Shown: in pieces, positions 17,783-26,225 of the stretch
Numbering within the stretch: the first letter of the stretch is position 1
Layout: the number at the start of each line of letters is the position of its first letter
Source: an uncultured Caulobacterales bacterium
GTDB taxonomy: Bacteria > Pseudomonadota > Alphaproteobacteria > Caulobacterales > Maricaulaceae
Assembly (NCBI GenBank): GCA_947503715.1
Contig: CANNER010000002.1
Span: 496,001 to 560,000, forward strand
Direction of reading: 5' to 3'
Length of the DNA: 64,000 nucleotides
Notes under the pieces: generated by a model
Databases searched by the model: none
Told to the model about the DNA's origin: nothing
What the model saw: only the letters and a program-made list of their open reading frames with translations
Translations under genes and position numbers: made by a program

Positions 17783-19102
17783 ATGATGATACCGCAAACT
17801 CTTAAAATCGCGACTATCGGAGCGGGCTATGTCGGCCTCGTGACGGGCGTCTGTTTTTCCGATTTTGGCTATGAGGTGTCCTGTCTCGACAAGAATAAAG
17901 CTAAAATCGGTGCGCTGAAACGCGGTGAAATTCCAATCTTCGAAGCGGGCCTCGAAGAGCTTGTGTCCAAAAATGTCGAATCCGGACGATTACGTTTCAC
18001 AACGGAGCTGTCCGAAGCTGTCCCAAGCGCAGACGTCGTCTTTATTGGCGTCGGGACGCCTGAATCAGCTGACGGTTCGGCAGATCTGCAATATGTCCAT
18101 GCGGCCAGTCGTGATATCGCGAAGCAGTTAGAGGGCTTCACCGTTATTGCGATTAAATCGACCGTCCCTGTTGGTACGGGGGATGCGGTTGAAGCCATTA
18201 TCCGTGAGACTAATCCGAACGCGGATTTCGCCGTCGTGTCCAATCCTGAATTCTTACGCGAAGGCGCAGCAATTGCCGACTTCATGGATCCCGACCGCGT
18301 GATTATCGGCACAGAGAATGAACGCGCGCGGGATATCATGGCACGGCTTTATCGCCCGTTCTCCGCTTTAGGGCCTCCTGTCGTATTTACGGATCGCCGC
18401 ACATCAGAGCTGCTCAAATATGCGGCCAATGCCTATCTCGCGACGAAAATCAGCTTTATCAATGAAATCGCCGATCTGTGCGAAGCCGTTGGTGCAAATG
18501 TCACGGATGTCGCCTTTGGGATGGGCTTGGATGAACGGATTGGCTCGAAATATCTCTCGCCCGGCCCCGGTTATGGCGGATCCTGTTTTCCGAAGGACAC
18601 AAAGGCGCTGCTGGATATTGCGAAGAAGGCCGGCGCCAATGCGCGGATTGTGGAGCAGGTCATAAATGTGAATGATGCCCGCAAGCTCGGCATGGCGGAT
18701 AAGGTCGTTAAACTCTGTGGCGGCTCTGTTGAGGGTCTGACGGTCGCAGTGCTGGGTCTCGCTTTTAAGCCGGATACGGATGACGTGCGCGAAACGCCCA
18801 CTTTCCCGATTATCCGTGTCTTGCAGGAAAAAGGCGCGACTGTACGGGCCTATGACCCCGAGGCGATGGAAGAGTCAGTCCCGCATTTGGACGATGTCAC
18901 ATTCTGTACCGACGCTTATGATTGTGCAAAACGGGCTGATGTGATCGTGCTTGCAACAGAGTGGAAACATTTCGAAAATCTCGACTTCAATCACCTCGCT
19001 CAGATCATGAATGCAAAACGCTTTGTCGATCTCCGGAATGTCTATGATCCAAAAACTGTGCGGCGACACGGGTTTGACTATGCGAGTATAGGCAGAGCAT
19101 AA
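17783..19102 (+). CDS. ugd: UDP-glucose 6-dehydrogenase
   Basis: Oxidises UDP-glucose to UDP-glucuronate with two NAD, giving a precursor for acidic polysaccharides. The start is taken at ATG 17783 (or 17786) because the family begins just before the IATIGAGYVGLV dinucleotide fold. An in-frame start at 17738 would add fifteen unconserved residues. In this 439-residue numbering the catalytic Cys is 268 in GYGGSCFPKDT. The KSTVPVGT segment and the central TSELLKYAANAYLATKISF helix are also present. It has its own divergent promoter region (17572-17782). A hairpin follows 5 bases after the stop. Confidence 0.95.
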   Translation: MMIPQTLKIATIGAGYVGLVTGVCFSDFGYEVSCLDKNKAKIGALKRGEIPIFEAGLEELVSKNVESGRLRFTTELSEAVPSADVVFIGVGTPESADGSADLQYVHAASRDIAKQLEGFTVIAIKSTVPVGTGDAVEAIIRETNPNADFAVVSNPEFLREGAAIADFMDPDRVIIGTENERARDIMARLYRPFSALGPPVVFTDRRTSELLKYAANAYLATKISFINEIADLCEAVGANVTDVAFGMGLDERIGSKYLSPGPGYGGSCFPKDTKALLDIAKKAGANARIVEQVINVNDARKLGMADKVVKLCGGSVEGLTVAVLGLAFKPDTDDVRETPTFPIIRVLQEKGATVRAYDPEAMEESVPHLDDVTFCTDAYDCAKRADVIVLATEWKHFENLDFNHLAQIMNAKRFVDLRNVYDPKTVRRHGFDYASIGRA

Positions 19103-19107
19103 ACCAA

Positions 19108-19133
19108 GAGTCGATTTTTATGAAAACCGACTC
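19108..19133 (+). terminator. Hairpin after the UDP-glucose dehydrogenase gene
   Basis: GAGTCG at 19108-19113 pairs with CGACTC at 19128-19133, and TTTT/AAAA extends the stem past one mismatch. The downstream T run is poor (CTTCTTATT), so it is a weak or attenuating terminator before the next operon. Confidence 0.5.
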
Positions 19134-19212
19134 GCTTCTTATTGTAAATCGATAAGGACATCCCTACGTCTAACCTGTAAGACGGGGTGACGTGAGAGGG
19201 AGAAAAGACCGA

Positions 19213-20295
19213 ATGTCCAAATTTGATACGCAGATTGAGCAATCCAAGAAAGAAGTCGCGGAAGCGCAGAGCAGAATCGCCGAACTATCCGCGCGCATTG
19301 ATACGGCCCGCTCTAAAATGAGCCAGGGTACAGATATTTCCTTGGATATTGAAAATGCCTCCCTGGACGATGTCCATGCTCATTCCGATTTGATGAACGC
19401 TAATATTGCTGAGCTGATTATGGGCTTGGACGATGTCACGGCCGGGTTCTCGAAGGACTTTGACGGGTTACGCTCCAAGACGGGCTGGGAAAAATTCGTT
19501 GGGATTTTCTCGAAACAGCGCGCGGAAAGCCTGCGGGCGGAACGTGTTCGGGCTGCGTCCATTGAGGATAAGCTACAAGACCTGATCGCGAAATCAAACA
19601 CGATCCAGGCCATGTTGCAGGACCAACTCAACGAGTTGGGTCACCATAAGAATAAGGTCGAAGGCAATTTGCAGCAGACTCTCGCGGACCGCGAAGCTGC
19701 GCTGGAAACGCTGGAGCAAATCAAAGGCGAAATCACCGCTCTGGACCCACAGATCATTGAGTTGGAGACAAAGCTTTCCACCGCGACTGATCCGAAGGAG
19801 CGTGCCAAGCTGGAATCTGAACTCGCGACCGTGAACTCCCGCCATAATGAATTGGCGCAATTGGAGCAGGTCAAAATATCTGAGAGCCAAACACTCGAAC
19901 GCTATATCGAGAAGGGCAAGACCTGGATGGATTCGCTCCAGAACCAGATCGCGACGCAGATGGTCCTTCTGAACAAGCTGTCGACGGATACTAAACAACG
20001 TGTCGTGCTTTACGATGCGCTGTCAAAATCTTTGAAAACGGCCCAGCAGCAGGATGTTGCGCATAAGATCAATGAGATCGGCGTGGCCACAGATAAAGAA
20101 GCACAGGTTGCCATGGCAGCCATCGGTGCGGCCACGAATAACAAGATGGCCGAGATGATGGAAGCGCATGAAGACCACATCGTCTTCGCCCGTAAAGTGC
20201 TGGAAGAAAAAGCCAAAGCGGATGAGCGGTTTGCGCGTCGGTTCGAAAAAATCGTCGAGCAACATGACTCCAACGCTTATGGTGAAGCGTCATAA
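19213..20295 (+). CDS. Coiled-coil protein, first gene of the AAA-ATPase operon
   Basis: A 360-residue soluble, highly charged protein. The ATG at 19213 is chosen because GAGGGAG lies ten bases upstream; an earlier frame start at 19192 lacks such a site. Residues about 4-35 and 135-240 are long heptad-type coiled coils. There is a short conserved-looking insert (GWEKFVGIFSKQRAESLRAE, about 92-111). The C-terminal half (YIEKGKTWMDSLQNQIATQM, then helices to the end) recalls the helical TelA/KlaA 'toxic anion resistance' proteins in shape and in its QNQ segment, but that relation is a guess. It is followed with no gap by the next gene, so it is part of the same message. No membrane segment or signal is seen. 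Confidence 0.72.
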   Translation: MSKFDTQIEQSKKEVAEAQSRIAELSARIDTARSKMSQGTDISLDIENASLDDVHAHSDLMNANIAELIMGLDDVTAGFSKDFDGLRSKTGWEKFVGIFSKQRAESLRAERVRAASIEDKLQDLIAKSNTIQAMLQDQLNELGHHKNKVEGNLQQTLADREAALETLEQIKGEITALDPQIIELETKLSTATDPKERAKLESELATVNSRHNELAQLEQVKISESQTLERYIEKGKTWMDSLQNQIATQMVLLNKLSTDTKQRVVLYDALSKSLKTAQQQDVAHKINEIGVATDKEAQVAMAAIGAATNNKMAEMMEAHEDHIVFARKVLEEKAKADERFARRFEKIVEQHDSNAYGEAS

Positions 20296-21414
20296 ATGGA
20301 CCTCAGCTATACGCACCGTGTGCTGGATAGCGCACGGGCGACCCGCCGTTACTTTGCTAAATTTGATCGCATCATCGACCATATCCGCTCGGTGACGGAA
20401 CTCTCGGTCGGTGAGAAACTCATCAGCCGCGCGGAGGCCGATATTCTCGGCCAATATCTGGGTGATCTGAATAACAGCTTCACGGCGCTGTCCTATAAAT
20501 ATCTGATGACGAACCGCGCGCCGGATTCGGGCAAGATGAGCATTGATAAAACGGAGTCCGGGTTTCCGGTCTTCTCTGAGATTATCCAACTGGCCGCCGA
20601 CTCAACGCAAGCGAAAAAGCATCTGAATTCCCTGCCGGATCAGGAGCGCCTGAAGAAGGATATGGTCAATCATATCCTCTCGGAACGGACCGCGCCGACG
20701 ACCCTTCAATATGCACTGGCGCAGCGGATTTATTACGAGACGCTGGTGAGCGAGAACCTGTTCCTGTCGCAAAATCATCCGCAAATCGTCTGGGTCGGCA
20801 AAGATCTGAAACGGAAGAAGCGCCGCTATATTGTTCATTGGGCGTCATATGATTCCAAGACGAATATCCCTGTTGTCTATCTGATGGTCGTGGACGATAC
20901 GGCGTCGCGGGCGCTACCGCATGATGAGCGCCGCTGGCCCCGCGTGCAGGATGCCCTCATGGCGCAGTCTTTGTCAGAGTTGAAATTGCTGACGATTGCG
21001 AAGGGATTTGACGAAGACTTCGATGGCTTGCATCCAAAATCCCTGCGTCGCTTCCATCTCGGCCCGATGCACAGCCATGCCTTTACCGAACAACACGGCC
21101 CCATCCGGAATGTTCTGGCCGAAGCCGTGGGCGAAGAAGGCCTCGATTGGGCGCTGGCCTGGACGGTGGAAACGCTGATTTCCGACGGGCAGAAATGGGT
21201 CAAATCCGGTGTCTTCAAACAGGCCCCACGCGAAGTTTACAAACTCGACGCCTTTGACCTGTCCGGTAAAATGGACGGCGTTACAGATATCACCCGCGCG
21301 CTCATCCTGCCGCACCGCGCCTATCAGGTGATGGAAGAAAAATACGCCGAACAATTTGCAGGCGTCCGCCGCTATGTCGTCGGGCAGAACGCTAAAATAC
21401 TAAGCTATAGCTAG
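20296..21414 (+). CDS. Conserved-looking protein of unknown function in the AAA-ATPase operon
   Basis: A 372-residue protein that I do not recognise. Its ATG directly follows the TAA of the coiled-coil gene. The N-terminal 150 residues are helical. The middle (about 165-205) has a beta-rich stretch (HPQIVWVGKD, RRYIVHWASYD, IPVVYLMVVDDTA) that reads like one folded domain, followed by a Trp/Pro-containing region and a His-rich motif GPMHSHAFTEQHGP at about 256-269. No signal peptide or membrane helix is seen. Context ties it to the AAA ATPase immediately downstream. It could be a substrate adaptor or structural partner, which is inference. Confidence 0.7.
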   Translation: MDLSYTHRVLDSARATRRYFAKFDRIIDHIRSVTELSVGEKLISRAEADILGQYLGDLNNSFTALSYKYLMTNRAPDSGKMSIDKTESGFPVFSEIIQLAADSTQAKKHLNSLPDQERLKKDMVNHILSERTAPTTLQYALAQRIYYETLVSENLFLSQNHPQIVWVGKDLKRKKRRYIVHWASYDSKTNIPVVYLMVVDDTASRALPHDERRWPRVQDALMAQSLSELKLLTIAKGFDEDFDGLHPKSLRRFHLGPMHSHAFTEQHGPIRNVLAEAVGEEGLDWALAWTVETLISDGQKWVKSGVFKQAPREVYKLDAFDLSGKMDGVTDITRALILPHRAYQVMEEKYAEQFAGVRRYVVGQNAKILSYS

Positions 21415-21430
21415 AGAGAAACCCGAATTT

Positions 21431-23377
21431 ATGTCCAACGCCTCTGACCTCATGGAAATCAAAGAAACCGCTATTCGGGAGAAAGTCCCGGCGGCGCAAT
21501 CCATGCTGGACGGATTTGACCATACCCCGCGTTTGGCCAAGCCGAAGGATATCGAAAAAGTTGCGTCCAAATCACCCGGCATAGGCGGCTCCCGCAGACG
21601 TTTCCGCTCGACCACGCCGGGCCTCGTCACGCAATCGACAGTGAAAGCTGAAGGCGTGCATATCATTGCCCGCGTTGAGACAACAGATGAGGATGACGCG
21701 CTAATGAGCCCGCTCCAAGCGGGCGTCCTACACGCGCTCCGCCGGGCGCTCGCGACGGCCCTGACCGTGGTCGATCAATATGCCGACGCGACGGGCCTCT
21801 CCGCACTGATGAAGGATAATCTGCAGGGCAAATTGCCCTCCGGCAAAACAGCAGAATTCAATGAAGGCCTCGCGGCGGGCTCCGTCATCGCGCTCCACGT
21901 TTTCGCGAATATGGCGAGCTTTCTGCTGTCTTCCCTGCACGACACATCGGAACTCACTGTGGATGTGGGCGATGTCGAGGAAGTCCTGACCGACAACCCG
22001 CAACTCGCCTTGACAGGGGCGCTTTGGGAGCTGGACCAGGACCTCGCCATCTTCGCGACGAGCGAGGATAAACTCATCCCGACGGTCACGGCGTTTCTTG
22101 AACAATTGATGGATAAGGCCGCGATGCGCGCGCAAAACCTGCCGCGTCTGGAAGCCTTCACCTCTGTCGCCTATCGCGTCGAAGAAGATGATTTCGAAAT
22201 CCGCGGGTTCGAAGCCGCCAGCCGCGCGAAATCCACCAAGCTGACCATGACGTTCAAAAAACCGCATGAGGTTGTCGGCAACCATATCGCCAAATATCAA
22301 TCCATGAAGCTCTCCAAAATGCTCATGGCCTATGACTTTGAAAAGAAGCTGAATCCCTTTGCCGAATTGGGCGGGTTTATCTTCACCTTTATGGGTGACG
22401 GTGCGCCGGGGACGGGAAAGACGACCCTGATCCAGATGATGGCGGGCCTCGTGAATGAGTATTGCAACGTGGCGGGCTACCCCTTCCGCTACGCCAATCT
22501 CAGTACGGATTCGATTGATAGTTATCAGGGCAAATCCGCGCAAAATGCGAAAAGCTTTATCAATCAGATCATCGACCCGAATGTTATCGGTTTCGGCACG
22601 ATTGACGATATTGACCAACTCGCGGGAAAACGCGGCGACCGCCAATCCTCCGCGGGTCAATTGGAAATTACCGCCGTGTTGATGGAAAGTTTCGCGGGCG
22701 CGAATACGGTTGTGCGCGGGAACTGTACCTTTGGCATGTTCTCGAACTATCCCGAAAATGTCGATGACGCGCTCCGTCAACGCGCCGCCGCCCGTTTCCT
22801 CGTGGACGGCCCGCAGAGCCGTGAGGACTATATCGATATTCTCCACCTGCTCATGGGCAAGAACCACGACATTCCTGTCGGGAAACATGAACTGTTTGAG
22901 GCGCAGCAGATTAAAAAAGCCGTCGCCGCCAGCTATGAATCTTACGCCCGCCCGAAAGAGGAAGGACTCGAAATCGTCTTTGACGCGGTCAGCAAATCCA
23001 TTGGGAAGTTAGATACCATCGCGAAACTCGGCACCTATCTGAAAGGCATTCAGGAAGCCGATGCCCGCTTCACAGGCCGCGCCATCAAGAACATTACAGA
23101 CGCCGTCAAAGTCCGCGCCATGGACTTCGAACTCCCCGACGAATGGATGGAAAACCCGGAGCTGTTCTTGCAGAAGGATTATGACACAAAGAAGAAAATG
23201 ATCGCCGATCTCTCGACGGAAATCACGGTCGATATGGTTATTCAAGAAATCAACCGATACGCGGATTCAGAATTCCGCTACGCCGATAAGAGTGACGAGA
23301 TTGCGATTGAAAATATGGTCCGTGATTTTGGACGGCAGGAGGAAGCGAAGAAGCGGTATTTGGGAGGGAAGGGGTGA
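21431..23377 (+). CDS. AAA-family ATPase with a long helical N-terminal region
   Basis: A 648-residue ATPase. The first 270 residues are an unassigned, mostly helical domain. The AAA core begins near residue 300. Walker A is GDGAPGTGKTT (322-332, Lys330). The likely Walker B is IGFGTIDDIDQL (386-397), an unusual form in which Asp392-Asp393 stand where Asp-Glu is normal. A sensor-1-like Asn is in MFSNYPE (439), and LRQRAAARFLVDG (449-460) gives candidate arginine fingers. A helical C-terminal lid follows. There is no membrane segment. It lies 16 bases after the preceding gene and overlaps the next by GTGA, so all are cotranslated. The likely role is ATP-driven remodelling of the other operon products or of a membrane-associated target. 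Confidence 0.85.
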   Translation: MSNASDLMEIKETAIREKVPAAQSMLDGFDHTPRLAKPKDIEKVASKSPGIGGSRRRFRSTTPGLVTQSTVKAEGVHIIARVETTDEDDALMSPLQAGVLHALRRALATALTVVDQYADATGLSALMKDNLQGKLPSGKTAEFNEGLAAGSVIALHVFANMASFLLSSLHDTSELTVDVGDVEEVLTDNPQLALTGALWELDQDLAIFATSEDKLIPTVTAFLEQLMDKAAMRAQNLPRLEAFTSVAYRVEEDDFEIRGFEAASRAKSTKLTMTFKKPHEVVGNHIAKYQSMKLSKMLMAYDFEKKLNPFAELGGFIFTFMGDGAPGTGKTTLIQMMAGLVNEYCNVAGYPFRYANLSTDSIDSYQGKSAQNAKSFINQIIDPNVIGFGTIDDIDQLAGKRGDRQSSAGQLEITAVLMESFAGANTVVRGNCTFGMFSNYPENVDDALRQRAAARFLVDGPQSREDYIDILHLLMGKNHDIPVGKHELFEAQQIKKAVAASYESYARPKEEGLEIVFDAVSKSIGKLDTIAKLGTYLKGIQEADARFTGRAIKNITDAVKVRAMDFELPDEWMENPELFLQKDYDTKKKMIADLSTEITVDMVIQEINRYADSEFRYADKSDEIAIENMVRDFGRQEEAKKRYLGGKG

Positions 23378-23781
23378 GCAAAAAGCAATTCATTGAGAAG
23401 GCTGGTGCAACATGTAAAAACTGGCGCAACATGGCTTGGTCATTCGTCAATCACGCAGATAAAGTTGTAATTTTTGGTGCTTTTGAATTCCCTGATGCGG
23501 AAGCTCGCTCTGATAATGGAAGTATAATTTTCGCTGATGATTGGCAAACTTACGATAATGGACACAAAGCTCCCGGATACAAGCCTGCTCGTGAGAACAT
23601 TGAGAGAGTTCTTCGGGAAGGGTATGAACTAAAAACTTTTAAGCAAGAGTATGGTGAAGGTAATCCTCTCACTGGTTCGGCAAAGGTAAAGAGCTTCGAG
23701 GAGAAGTTGGAAAAACGATCACTCCTAAGAGAAGGTGATTGCTGGTACGCTTTGCCATATACAGGCCATAATAAACCATGA
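23374..23781 (+). CDS. Small AT-rich accessory protein lodged inside the AAA operon
   Basis: A 135-residue protein starting with GTG that overlaps the ATPase stop (GTGA), with GGGAGGGAAGG upstream. Its end overlaps the next start (ATGA). Base composition and codon use are clearly more AT-rich than in the genes on both sides, which suggests later acquisition. The sequence is Trp- and aromatic-rich (WRNMAWSFVNHADKVVIFGA, FADDWQTYDNG, GDCWYALPY). From memory it recalls the N-terminal recognition domain of some HNH restriction endonucleases, but there is no nuclease domain here. That resemblance is a weak lead, not an assignment. Confidence 0.6.
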   Translation: MSKKQFIEKAGATCKNWRNMAWSFVNHADKVVIFGAFEFPDAEARSDNGSIIFADDWQTYDNGHKAPGYKPARENIERVLREGYELKTFKQEYGEGNPLTGSAKVKSFEEKLEKRSLLREGDCWYALPYTGHNKP

Positions 23782-25271
23782 TGCGTCTCGTGAAAGCCGG
23801 GCTTATGTTTGGAAACCTTTATGAGGTGTCCTCTCCCGCCCTTGTCGAGCGTTACAATCGCGCGTTGGAGCATCTGACGGGGAAGCGCACGGCGTTGACC
23901 GAGTTTCATATCGACATTGTCGGCGCGTCGCCGGAAGTGGCGCATGAATTTGATGACGAGCTTTATCTGAACCCACATGGCGCGAACCAGATGTTTATTC
24001 TGCTCTCGACCGATCAGAGAACCGCACCGCTGCTCAATTCGCAATTCTCGACCTCCCGCTCTATTCTCAAACAATATATCGAGGCGAATGAGGACCAACT
24101 CTTTGCCCTAACGGCGCGCGAAGCCGTGGCGGGCGAGCTGATGAATTCCGTGTTTAAGATCGCAGAACCCGCCGACTTGCTGGACATCAACCAGATCGAG
24201 ATCACGGCGGATACAACGCAGAGCCATGTCGCAGAAGCCGAAGAACTCTCCGCGCAGATCGACCGGTTTATGTCGGATGATGATGCGTGGTGGGATGATG
24301 TTCTGATTTCGGAAATGATCGAACTCGCCAAACGCACGGGAAATATTCAACGCAATCCCGTAAAGCTGGAAGCCCAGACTTTTTCTCAGGGCAATTATTT
24401 CACGTCTCATTTCGGCGGAGCCTATGTCTTCCGTGAGGCCAATACGCCCACGATTATCCTGCGCGAGAAAATCGACGGGATGGACGCGATTGAGATTGAA
24501 CAGGTTCTGACCTTTGACGATCGCGAAGGCATTGCCAACTGGCTCCGTGATGAAGGGCTGTCGCAACTTATCGTGCAGCGCCCCAATCAAGACAGCGCCC
24601 TCGTCATTCGGCAGAAGATGGATTTCATCGTCGTCTCTGTCGCGGCGGATCAGGGCCATGATCTGTCTGGCCTCTCGCGCCAGAATATGCGGACGCTGGA
24701 ACGGCGTTATGCGAACGATTTGCCGGAGGAATTTCTCGGCTTGATGGATGTCTGGCGTTGGGCCTCCATGGGCGGGCGCGTCCCGAAAATGGGACCGGCC
24801 CATCCGTCCTTTTTCTACGCCGTGCGCGGGTCGCAACATAAAGACCGCGACCTCGTGAATATGCTGTTATCCGATCTCTCCCGCCTCGATTTCCGGCAAC
24901 TCTTCATCATGCACAAACCGCTCTTTTACGAGCGTTACGCGACCTGGCCGGAGGAGAAGAAGGACTTCGTCGTCCGCTTCCTCGAACAGGAATATGCGAT
25001 GGACAAAGCCGGCGCGCGGGAAGCGCTGTTCGGCGAAGAACCCAGCATGGAGCCGGAGCCTGCAAGTCAACGTGCCGATAAATTAAAAGCCAACCCTTGG
25101 GCGGGAATGCGCCCAAATGAGAGTAATCCAAGTATGAACCGTATCGTCGACGGTCAACTTTATGAGGTCGATATTGAGAGCGGACAGAGCGTCAAAGTCG
25201 CCAATACCAAACCCTATGTCAGTCCTTGGGGACGCCCGGATAAAAAATATCGTAAAAGGAAGAGGAGATAG
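23778..25271 (+). CDS. DUF6638-like protein of the AAA operon
   Basis: A 497-residue soluble protein. An alternative ATG at 23781 gives MRLVKAGLMFGNL, the usual N-terminus of the family as I remember it (DUF6638, found with an AAA ATPase in Rhodobacteraceae and relatives). Features are the conserved-looking segments LTEFHIDIVGASPEVAHE (41-58), LLNSQFSTSRSILKQYIEANE (84-104), a DDAWWDDVLI acidic-aromatic stretch (about 172-181) and HFGGAYVFRE (about 211-220). The C-terminal 70 residues are low-complexity and end in a basic tail (KKYRKRKRR). No catalytic motif is evident. Constant linkage to the ATPase suggests a physical partner. Confidence 0.72.
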   Translation: MMRLVKAGLMFGNLYEVSSPALVERYNRALEHLTGKRTALTEFHIDIVGASPEVAHEFDDELYLNPHGANQMFILLSTDQRTAPLLNSQFSTSRSILKQYIEANEDQLFALTAREAVAGELMNSVFKIAEPADLLDINQIEITADTTQSHVAEAEELSAQIDRFMSDDDAWWDDVLISEMIELAKRTGNIQRNPVKLEAQTFSQGNYFTSHFGGAYVFREANTPTIILREKIDGMDAIEIEQVLTFDDREGIANWLRDEGLSQLIVQRPNQDSALVIRQKMDFIVVSVAADQGHDLSGLSRQNMRTLERRYANDLPEEFLGLMDVWRWASMGGRVPKMGPAHPSFFYAVRGSQHKDRDLVNMLLSDLSRLDFRQLFIMHKPLFYERYATWPEEKKDFVVRFLEQEYAMDKAGAREALFGEEPSMEPEPASQRADKLKANPWAGMRPNESNPSMNRIVDGQLYEVDIESGQSVKVANTKPYVSPWGRPDKKYRKRKRR

Positions 25272-25274
25272 ATT

Positions 25275-25553
25275 ATGTTTCCATTAATTAGAAATATCGT
25301 CATCGTTTTCCTCCTCCTGACGGTCATTTATGCCGTGCTGAGTTTCACCGCGAGTTGGCGGGAGCGGTCGCGTTTGTCTTCCGAATATGAATTGCAATCG
25401 GAGTTGAAGAAAACGACTCTGGAGAAGGACGTGTTCATCGCGCAAGGCATGAAACGTTACGGCCGATCCTATAAGCCGAAACTAATACTGGGCGTCTATA
25501 TCGTGCCGGGCGCGATTATTGGCTTTCTGATTTATCTGGCGCAATATACGTGA
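25275..25553 (+). CDS. Small bitopic or two-helix membrane protein
   Basis: A 92-residue protein with a hydrophobic helix at about 6-27, a charged middle segment (SWRERSRLSSEYELQSELKK, then GMKRYGRSYKP) and a second helix at about 70-90. It starts three bases after the DUF6638-like stop and precedes the DUF1523 gene, so it belongs to the operon. Function is unknown. It may anchor the soluble operon products to the inner membrane, by inference. Confidence 0.7.
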   Translation: MFPLIRNIVIVFLLLTVIYAVLSFTASWRERSRLSSEYELQSELKKTTLEKDVFIAQGMKRYGRSYKPKLILGVYIVPGAIIGFLIYLAQYT

Positions 25554-25563
25554 GGAGATTGAC

Positions 25564-26223
25564 ATGAAATTCCTGAAACACATTCCGGCGCTACTTCTAT
25601 TTATCGTTGGGGCGGTGCTACTGAATTACTATCTGCCCTCACGCGATGTTGTTCGCATTGTCGGGACAGAGGTGAAGCGGATTGATATTGGCAAAGGTGC
25701 CCCGTTCTGGGACCGTGCGGATATCGGTACAAATGACGAAGCGACACGCGATGTGCGTTTCATCAATGCGGAATTCCCGAGCGGAAAGACGAAAGTCTAC
25801 CGGAATGAGGATACAGGTTGGGGTTTCCCGCCCTATTTCAAATTCGACAGTAGTGACGTCACGGCCAAAGCGCAGGCGCTGTCCAAGCAGGATGAGCAAT
25901 GGGTCGCCGTTCGACATTACGGGTGGCGGATTCGATTGTTCTCGATCTTTCCGAATGCGACATCTATCAAACGCGTGTCGGGGCCGGATGCGTTTCTCAT
26001 CCCGTGGTTCAATATCGTCTTTATTGGTCTATTACTGCTCATCTGGTTCCTGCTCTGGCGGAAAATTCGCGCGTGGAAAGCTAAACGCATTGATCCGACA
26101 CTAGATAAAGTTGGTGATTCCATCAGCGATGCCGCCCGTGAGGTCGGCGAGTCCGTGGGTGAGGGGAGTGAGAAAGCCCGTGGATTTTGGCGAAAACTCT
26201 TCGGCTCGCCCAAAACGAAATAG
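25564..26223 (+). CDS. DUF1523-family membrane protein, last gene of the AAA operon
   Basis: A 219-residue protein with an N-terminal membrane helix (about 8-24) and a second near 146-167. Between them is a periplasmic domain with the family signatures LPSRDVVRIVGTEVKR, RDVRFINAE, VYRNEDTGWGFPPYFKFDS and WVAVRHYGWRI. The cytoplasmic tail (about 168-219) is amphipathic and basic (WKAKRIDPTLDKVGDSISDA...). The family is defined only by sequence. It ends two bases from the convergent M50 protease stop. Confidence 0.85.
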   Translation: MKFLKHIPALLLFIVGAVLLNYYLPSRDVVRIVGTEVKRIDIGKGAPFWDRADIGTNDEATRDVRFINAEFPSGKTKVYRNEDTGWGFPPYFKFDSSDVTAKAQALSKQDEQWVAVRHYGWRIRLFSIFPNATSIKRVSGPDAFLIPWFNIVFIGLLLLIWFLLWRKIRAWKAKRIDPTLDKVGDSISDAAREVGESVGEGSEKARGFWRKLFGSPKTK

Positions 26224-26225
26224 GC

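Noticed and set aside
21728-22888. 386-codon minus-strand frame
   Set aside because: It is antisense to the AAA ATPase, which has clear Walker motifs. The antisense translation has no family character.
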